DNA of 10,896 nt from ZLKRG08 sp964565165 (GTDB lineage Bacteria; Actinomycetota; Actinomycetes; Nanopelagicales; Nanopelagicaceae): assembly GCA_964565165.1 (NCBI GenBank), contig CAZMDJ010000039.1:1-10896 (forward strand). Direction: 5' to 3'. Both the position numbers and the translations under genes were made by a program. Below, one piece after another: positions 6,623 through 10,896 of this stretch. How positions within the stretch are numbered: position 1 is the first letter of the stretch; every line of letters starts with the position of its first letter. The notes under the pieces are model-generated. The model did not search any database. It saw only the letters and a program-made list of their open reading frames with translations, and had not been told where the DNA came from.

Positions 6623-7948
6623 ATGACACCTTTTGGCTTCGGGCCTCCGGACGATGAAAATTCCAATAACGCTAATAATGGCGGCCAACCAGATTTCAAC
6701 GAGATCATGCGACAGATGCAATCTGAATTTCAGAAAATGGTCCCGAACTTCAACCCTGCACAATTAGGTTTTCTAAATCCTGCGATGTTTGCGGGCGGAA
6801 CTGGTGCTTTACCAAAAGAAGTTATCCGCGAAGTTGCAAAAGGTTTTATTCAGGCACAAGGTAGCCAACCAATTGGCGCTAACGATCAAGCAAAGTGCGA
6901 AGAAGCATTTTCAATTGCAAACACTTGGTTAGATCAAGCAACAGTTTTTCCAATGGTCACTCCGGATCATCCAGCGATTAGTCCCCTTGATTGGTTAAAT
7001 ACAACTATCGAAGGTTGGCATTCAACATTCGAACCACTTGCACAGGGTTTAACTGAAGCGGTTTCAAAGTTAATCGAAGAAGCAACTGCTGCGATGGAAG
7101 AAGAAGTTCCGGCGCAGCTTGGTGCAATGGGTCAGATCCTGCGCACCTTTATCGGCAGCATGTTGGCAACCCAGATGGGTCAGACAATTGGCGCGCTAGC
7201 TAGCGCATCAAAAGGCGCACATGATGCAGCGCTTCCTATTACTAGTAATTCAAAACCATCGCTTTTGCCGCAATCGCTACGTAAATTCGGCGAAGAGCTT
7301 GAAGTTCCTGAAACCGAGATTGCAATCTTCTTTGCACTTCGCGAAGCTGCAATGGTTCGTTTATTTGAGAGCAATCCATGGCTAGTTTCATATATGAAAG
7401 CTGCAATTTCCGAATATGGAAAAGGTATTCATATTGATCTTGATGCGATTCAGCGCCAAGCAGAAGAGACCATGCGCAACATGGAAGGTTCCGGACAAGA
7501 ATTTGATCCGCAGAATCCAGAGAGTTTCACCATCGCTTTAAATAACGGTCTCTTCACACCAGAAGAATCACCACAACAAGCTGCAGCGTTAGAAAAATTA
7601 GAAACTGCACTTGCGTTAATTGATGGTTGGGTTGAAGAAGTGATTACCGTCGCAGCAGATAATCGCCTGCCATCACTTGCATCGTTATCTGAGTTACTTC
7701 GCCGCGAGCGCGTTTCGAATTCACCAATTCAACAACTTTTCAAAGCGCTATTTAATTTGGAAGTTTCTCCAAAGCGAATCCGTGAAGCACTGAATTTCTG
7801 GCGCGAGATTCGTGTTCAACGAGACTTGGATACAAGAGACAAGATTTGGTCAGGCATTTTGCCTACCGAAAAAGAGTTATTAGATCCAATTGCATTCGTT
7901 GGTTCGACAGAAATTCCAGATGATCTCTCTGGCTTATTCGATAAATAA
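6623..7948 (+). CDS. DUF2342 / TIGR03624 zincin-like protein (zinc-dependent metalloprotease family, Rv3195-like)
   Basis: The 441 residues match the actinobacterial family annotated as zinc-dependent metalloprotease or putative hydrolase. The order is: a Gly/Asn/Pro-rich N-terminal tail (1-24); FLNPAMF; a middle region with HPAISPLDWL (116-125) and GQTIGALASAS (186-196); the core VPETEIAIFFALREAAMVRLFESNPWL split over residues 228-254; then EYGKGIHID (264-272), FDPQNPE, and a C-terminal LETALALIDGWVEEV (326-340). In relatives I remember the core as REAAH; here residue 244 is Met, so the second candidate zinc ligand is missing and proteolysis is doubtful. It probably acts in the cytoplasm, as no signal or membrane helix is seen. 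It is divergent from the UPF0182 operon and upstream of an M48-type peptidase. The family is firm, activity is not. Confidence 0.88.
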   Translation: MTPFGFGPPDDENSNNANNGGQPDFNEIMRQMQSEFQKMVPNFNPAQLGFLNPAMFAGGTGALPKEVIREVAKGFIQAQGSQPIGANDQAKCEEAFSIANTWLDQATVFPMVTPDHPAISPLDWLNTTIEGWHSTFEPLAQGLTEAVSKLIEEATAAMEEEVPAQLGAMGQILRTFIGSMLATQMGQTIGALASASKGAHDAALPITSNSKPSLLPQSLRKFGEELEVPETEIAIFFALREAAMVRLFESNPWLVSYMKAAISEYGKGIHIDLDAIQRQAEETMRNMEGSGQEFDPQNPESFTIALNNGLFTPEESPQQAAALEKLETALALIDGWVEEVITVAADNRLPSLASLSELLRRERVSNSPIQQLFKALFNLEVSPKRIREALNFWREIRVQRDLDTRDKIWSGILPTEKELLDPIAFVGSTEIPDDLSGLFDK

Positions 7949-8217
7949 TTTTTAGAAAAATTCACAGAGAATTCGTAAGGTTTAAATTTTTACTTGCCCA
8001 GAAAGGGCAAAATCCCCGGGTCCATGTTCTATAACTGCCTTCCCCTTGCAGCTATTGAACAAGTTATCCGAGGATCTTGCTGAGGCAAAACTTAGACTTT
8101 CTTTCCACTCTTCGCAAACTTGACAGCAAGTATTTACAGGGGATTTATTTATCGAAATCATTACAAAATACCAATCTTTTGCAACATTTTCAGAAAATGA
8201 GATGAAAGAATAAAGCC
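7949..8217 (+). other. Intergenic gap before the M48 gene, no convincing gene
   Basis: These 269 bases have no credible coding frame; the best is a 19-codon ATG frame near 8023. There is a 6-bp hairpin ttgccc/gggcaa at 7994-8010 without a T-tract, and a 5-bp inverted repeat acttg/caagt at 8118-8131 that covers a TTGACA. The last 60 bases are AT-rich. No known RNA family was recognised. Confidence 0.5.
8120..8149 (+). promoter_or_regulatory. Candidate promoter of the M48 peptidase gene
   Basis: TTGACA (8120-8125) is a perfect -35, with a weak -10 (TTTATT, 8144-8149) 18 bases on. The small inverted repeat acttg-acag-caagt covers the -35 and could be an operator. A competing reading is a leaderless start from AAGAAT (8206-8211), six bases before the GTG. 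Confidence 0.35.
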
Positions 8218-8784
8218 GTGGTTGATACTTCAGATGAATTTATTATCTCGAAAGTGATTGACGACTCATTAGATCAGACCCTTCCTGGCATTGATGAAGG
8301 CGAGATCGTTGTAATCCGTTCCAAGAAGCGGAAAAGAAATATCGCTGCCTTTAGACAGGGCGGAAAGATTGTTATCTCTATCCCTGCCAGGCTGACAAAG
8401 GCCGAAGAGCGCGAGATTGTTCCGGAAATGATCGCCAAGATCAGGGCTAAAGAGGTCGCTACGCCCGAATCAGAGCTGAAAGATTTAGCGGACCAACTTC
8501 TGAGCCGTTACGCCCCAGAAATCGCGCTACGTCCGGCTAGCGTCGCATGGCGTTTAATGAACGAAAGATGGGGTTCTTGCACCTCTGTCGATCGGACTAT
8601 CCGATTGGCTAGCAAGTTACAGAGGGCGCCGGAATATGTTCTGGAATTCGTCCTGTATCACGAGGCGATTCATCTGCAGCATGCCGACCATGGCCCGCAG
8701 TTTTACGAATTTTTACATCGCTATCCGCGCCATTTAGAGGCGGAGGCATTTTTAGCGGGATATGAACTGGCCGATAACCAGTAG
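8218..8784 (+). CDS. M48/YgjP-type zinc metallopeptidase
   Basis: A 188-residue cytoplasmic protein with no signal peptide. Residues 29-60 match the N-terminal strand region of this family (VVIRSKKRKRNIAAF, then IVISIPARL). The catalytic half holds ERWGSCTSVDRTIRLASKL (116-134) and HEAIH (148-152), followed by HADHGPQFY (155-163). H148 and H152 are the expected zinc ligands with E149 as catalytic base; H158 is the likely third ligand. The substrate is unknown. The GTG at 8218 is the first start after an in-frame stop at 8203-8205; it lacks a clear ribosome binding site, so the exact start is uncertain. Its base composition is richer in GC than its neighbours (sampled lines 53-58%), with several AGG arginine codons. 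It ends 16 bases from the convergent DUF3263 gene. Confidence 0.87.
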   Translation: MVDTSDEFIISKVIDDSLDQTLPGIDEGEIVVIRSKKRKRNIAAFRQGGKIVISIPARLTKAEEREIVPEMIAKIRAKEVATPESELKDLADQLLSRYAPEIALRPASVAWRLMNERWGSCTSVDRTIRLASKLQRAPEYVLEFVLYHEAIHLQHADHGPQFYEFLHRYPRHLEAEAFLAGYELADNQ

Positions 8785-8800
8785 CCGATTTTATTGAAGG

Positions 8801-9058
8801 CTAGAAGCGAGCTGTGGTGCGAGCTTCGCGAAGGCGACGTAGGCGCTTTACCAAAATCGGTGCAGCTGCAAGTGCATCATCGCGATCGATTAAATCATTT
8901 AGCAGTTGGTAGTAGCGCGCTGGAGTTAAATCAAATAACTCTTTGATTGCGCTCTCTTTTGCGCCGGCATAACGCCACCAGGAACGTTCGAAATCGAGGA
9001 TTCGAATTTCGAGGTCCGAAAGCGTGGTCGAGGCGCTTACATTTTCCAGAGCTGACAT
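8801..9058 (-). CDS. DUF3263 family protein, possible helix-turn-helix regulator
   Basis: An 85-residue protein matching the actinobacterial DUF3263 family, with FERSWWRYAGAKESAIKELF (27-42) and LTPARYYQLLNDLID (44-58) as the conserved core. The segment around 36-58 looks like a helix-turn-helix, and the C-terminal tail is strongly basic (KRLRRLREAR), so DNA binding is plausible but not proven for the family. The ATG (9056-9058) has no Shine-Dalgarno and lies seven bases after a TAGAAT -10 box, indicating a leaderless message. That -10 is enclosed by a 6-bp inverted repeat, which would suit autoregulation; this is inference. It is convergent with the M48 gene and lies 80 bases downstream of the decarboxylase gene on the same strand, with its own promoter. 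Confidence 0.88.
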   Translation of the reverse strand: MSALENVSASTTLSDLEIRILDFERSWWRYAGAKESAIKELFDLTPARYYQLLNDLIDRDDALAAAPILVKRLRRLREARTTARF

Positions 9059-9059
9059 G

Positions 9060-9079
9060 CCGAGAATTCTATGTCTCGG
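9060..9079 (-). promoter_or_regulatory. DUF3263 promoter: -10 box inside an inverted repeat
   Basis: CCGAGA (9060-9065) and TCTCGG (9074-9079) form a perfect 6-bp inverted repeat around eight bases that contain the minus-strand -10 TAGAAT (9066-9071). The -10 is seven bases from the ATG. The repeat is well placed for a repressor that blocks RNA polymerase. Confidence 0.5.
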
Positions 9080-9086
9080 ATCCGAC

Positions 9087-9123
9087 TTTTCTCGTGATTT
9101 AGAGCAATTTGAGCGTGAGAAAA
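9087..9123. repeat. Inverted repeat TTTTCTC/GAGAAAA upstream of DUF3263
   Basis: Seven-base arms (9087-9093 and 9117-9123) are separated by 23 bases, between the decarboxylase stop and the DUF3263 promoter. It could be a loose hairpin at the decarboxylase message end or a second regulator site; no T-tract follows it on the minus strand, so a classical terminator is unlikely. Confidence 0.35.
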
Positions 9124-9138
9124 ATCAATAAATTAGAT

Positions 9139-10488
9139 TCAAAGGGTATCTAGAATCTTCTCTAAATCATCGACATTGGTCCACGGATTTACGATGGCAA
9201 ATCGCAGAATCGGCTGACCTTCATGTGATGACGGAGTAACAAAACCGATCTGATCTTCTAATAATTTATCGGACCAGCGCTGGTAATCATCTTTCGCCCA
9301 ACCTTTTCTGGTGAACGCAACAATTGAAAGTTCTGGTTCGACAAGTAGATCCAAATTCGGATGCGCTTTAATTAATTCGACTGCTTTCTTTGCAATCATC
9401 ATCGTGTATTCGACTGCATCTTTATATGCATCGGTGCCATTTGCCGCCAAGCTAAACCAGAATGGCAAACCACGGGTACGTCGAGTTAAATGAATTGCGT
9501 AATCAGATGGATTCCATTCATCATCTTCATGAAGTGTGTCTAAATAACTTGCATGTTGCGCAAGTGATTCTTTAGCGATCTTTGGATCTTTATAAATCAG
9601 CGCGCAAGCGTCAAATGGTGCGAATAACCATTTATGTGGATCGACGATAAATGAATCTGCATATTCGATTCCGTCGAATTTCGCGCGAACAGATGGTGCG
9701 CAGAGCGCTGCCAAACCATATGCGCCATCAACATGGAACCAGATATCGCGCTCTACGGCGACATCATCGATTGAATCTAAGTGATCGATAATTCCTAAAT
9801 TAGTTGTGCCCGCAGTTGCCACGATGCAGAAGACGCGACCGCCATTTGCTTCGTATTCATCGATCGCAGTTGCAACTGCATCACCGTAAATCTTTCCATC
9901 TGCACTGCGCTTTGCTTTGATGATTTCGACATCCATGATCTTTGCAGCGCCTGCAATTGATGAATGCGCTTGATCGCCGCAGACCACAGCCCATTTACCT
10001 TTATGGTCTGGATGATTGCGGCGCGCATCTTCGCGTGCAACGCAGAGCGCAGATAAATTTCCAATTGTTCCGCCAGATACAAAGACTCCGCCAGCTTCTG
10101 CTGGGAACCCTGCTAAATCTGCCAACCAACGAAGCGCTTGATTCTCTGCGAACACTGCGCCGGCGCCTTCTTGCCATGATCCGCCATAAATGGAAGCAGC
10201 AGAGACGACTAGATCAAAGAGCGATGAGTATTCAGATGGCGCGGTTGGAATAAATGCTAAATAACGTTCGTGGTCAGTTGAGATACATGCTTTTGCTAAA
10301 ACATTTTTAAATACTTCAAGTGTTGGCAATCCGCCCAAACCTTTAGCGGTAATTGTGTTGCCCACTTTTTCATAAAGTTCATCAGGTGTTAAAGGACCAT
10401 CAAGTGGAGGCTCTTGGCGAAGGCGCTCAAGTGCATAGGCCAGAATTTCATCTGCGACCTCTTCGACCTCGGCGTTAAATTTATGCAC
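9139..10488 (-). CDS. PLP-dependent group II amino acid decarboxylase
   Basis: A 449-residue fold-type I enzyme of the Pyridoxal_deC family (aromatic amino acid, glutamate or diaminobutyrate decarboxylases). Visible landmarks are SGGTIGNLSAL (138-148, cofactor phosphate contacts), H175 in DQAHSSIAGAA (stacks on the PLP ring), HVDGAYG with D253 (contacts the pyridine nitrogen), and DPHKW with K286 as the Schiff-base lysine. It would remove the alpha-carboxyl group of an amino acid to give an amine in the cytoplasm; the substrate is not clear from sequence. All key residues are intact and the length is normal. The start is GTG at 10486-10488: a stop lies in frame upstream with no other start between. 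A weak CAGAAT is six bases before it. The gene is divergent from the alpha/beta hydrolase, with 37 bases between starts. Confidence 0.92.
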   Translation of the reverse strand: MHKFNAEVEEVADEILAYALERLRQEPPLDGPLTPDELYEKVGNTITAKGLGGLPTLEVFKNVLAKACISTDHERYLAFIPTAPSEYSSLFDLVVSAASIYGGSWQEGAGAVFAENQALRWLADLAGFPAEAGGVFVSGGTIGNLSALCVAREDARRNHPDHKGKWAVVCGDQAHSSIAGAAKIMDVEIIKAKRSADGKIYGDAVATAIDEYEANGGRVFCIVATAGTTNLGIIDHLDSIDDVAVERDIWFHVDGAYGLAALCAPSVRAKFDGIEYADSFIVDPHKWLFAPFDACALIYKDPKIAKESLAQHASYLDTLHEDDEWNPSDYAIHLTRRTRGLPFWFSLAANGTDAYKDAVEYTMMIAKKAVELIKAHPNLDLLVEPELSIVAFTRKGWAKDDYQRWSDKLLEDQIGFVTPSSHEGQPILRFAIVNPWTNVDDLEKILDTL

Positions 10489-10494
10489 CCGCGA

Positions 10495-10500
10495 ATTCTG
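10495..10500 (-). promoter_or_regulatory. Weak candidate -10 of the decarboxylase gene
   Basis: CAGAAT, one base off TANNNT, six bases before the GTG start. It lacks a good -35. Its calculated -35 position (about 10518-10523) overlaps the hydrolase -10 on the other strand. Confidence 0.35.
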
Positions 10501-10513
10501 CCATCTGCTGCGT

Positions 10514-10519
10514 TAGATT
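10514..10519 (+). promoter_or_regulatory. Putative -10 element of the alpha/beta hydrolase gene, leaderless
   Basis: TAGATT fits TANNNT with six bases to the GTG at 10526. At 17-base spacing its -35 would cover 10491-10496, inside the decarboxylase start region. Confidence 0.48.
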
Positions 10520-10525
10520 TACACC

Positions 10526-10896
10526 GTGAAATTCAAACGCCAATACATCGACCTGCGCGGTCAGAAGATTTGGGCATCAGAGGCAAAGCCATCGCTATTT
10601 CAAAGCTCTGCCGGCAAAGATCCAGTAGTCTTGCTTCACGGTGGGATGTCACAATCTGAAGGATTCGATGGACGATTAGCGCCGAGCGTTAAAGGTTTTC
10701 ACGTCTATTCCTATGACCGCGCAGGTCACGGCCGTAGCCCCGATCAACCAGGAAGTTTTCACTTTGATTTTCAATTTCAAGAAGCGGTTAGCTATTTAGA
10801 AGATGTAGTTAAGAAGCCGGCTCATTTAATCGGTTATTCAGATGGCGGAATCATTACGTTGATGGTGGCCATCAATCGCCCAGATTTAGTTAAGAC
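10526..10896 (+). CDS. Alpha/beta hydrolase, N-terminal part (3' end outside window)
   Basis: The frame from GTG 10526 runs to the window edge, giving 123 complete codons. It reads as the first half of an alpha/beta hydrolase: VVLLHGGMSQSEGF (34-47) with the HGG oxyanion segment, YDRAGHGRSPDQPG (63-76), and GYSDGG (103-108) with S105 as the nucleophile. The acid and histidine of the triad lie beyond the window. Substrate cannot be stated; lactone, ester or C-C bond hydrolases share this pattern. The start is chosen because homology-like sequence begins near residue 5 (QYIDLRGQKIW) and the GTG sits six bases after a TAGATT -10, implying leaderless translation. It is divergent from the decarboxylase gene. 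Confidence 0.88.
   Translation, partial: MKFKRQYIDLRGQKIWASEAKPSLFQSSAGKDPVVLLHGGMSQSEGFDGRLAPSVKGFHVYSYDRAGHGRSPDQPGSFHFDFQFQEAVSYLEDVVKKPAHLIGYSDGGIITLMVAINRPDLVK

Noticed and set aside
7994..8010. Hairpin ttgccc/gggcaa as a terminator for the DUF2342 gene
   Set aside because: It is followed by aaatccccggg with no T-tract, so intrinsic termination is not supported on the plus strand.
8023..8082. 19-codon ATG frame in the gap before the M48 gene
   Set aside because: No ribosome binding site, no -10 at leaderless spacing and no recognisable peptide; chance frame.
9942..10253. Plus-strand open frame of 103 codons inside the decarboxylase
   Set aside because: Antisense to a gene with all catalytic residues intact; its composition is low-complexity Gln/Leu/Arg, as expected from a shadow frame.
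10414..10659. Plus-strand 81-codon frame across the divergent promoter region
   Set aside because: It runs antisense to the decarboxylase start and then out of frame through the alpha/beta hydrolase, which has the recognisable protein sequence.
1..10896. Mobile element, CRISPR array, prophage, toxin-antitoxin or defence island
   Set aside because: No transposase, integrase, spaced direct repeats, phage genes or toxin-antitoxin pair were found on either strand; genes are mostly known chromosomal families.

Overview
The window looks like a chromosomal core segment of a moderate-GC actinobacterium. UPF0182, the DUF2342/TIGR03624 zincin-like protein, DUF3263 and an actinobacterial M48/YgjP-type peptidase are all typical of Actinobacteria. 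Several starts carry a -10 box six or seven bases upstream with no leader, which also fits that phylum. The AT-leaning composition and tight spacing suggest a streamlined freshwater lineage of the acI/Nanopelagicales kind; that placement is inference.

Layout. 1-1665 (+): the C-terminal part of a copper-type P1B ATPase, then a TrhA/hemolysin III membrane protein 30 bases downstream. 1662-2012 (-): a small zinc-ribbon membrane protein that overlaps the end of trhA by three bases and is divergent from an MFS exporter (2059-3234, +). The exporter's stop codon lies in the loop of a 12-bp hairpin that probably also ends the initiator tRNA gene on the other strand (3250-3326, -). 3401-6517 (-): a 55-aa single-pass membrane protein followed by a 964-aa UPF0182 membrane protein. 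6623-8784 (+): the DUF2342 protein, a 269-base gap, then an M48-type zinc peptidase. 8801-10488 (-): DUF3263 and a PLP-dependent group II decarboxylase. From 10526 (+): the start of an alpha/beta hydrolase that runs off the window.

There is no mobile element, CRISPR array, phage gene or toxin-antitoxin pair, and I do not see a new multi-gene system. The points that deserve a second look are two. First, the P-type ATPase has His where the phosphorylated Asp of DKTGT belongs. Second, the window repeatedly shows leaderless gene starts, including two divergent pairs whose core promoters must overlap. Smaller points are a Met in place of His in the DUF2342 core motif, an inverted repeat around the DUF3263 -10 box, an unlisted 55-aa gene ahead of UPF0182, and a terminator that spans a stop codon.

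How the genes may work together: the ATPase and TrhA are probably co-transcribed envelope functions. The small protein and UPF0182 are probably co-transcribed and diverge from the DUF2342 gene, much like the Rv3193c-Rv3195 neighbourhood of Mycobacterium tuberculosis as I remember it. The remaining genes look like independent units.
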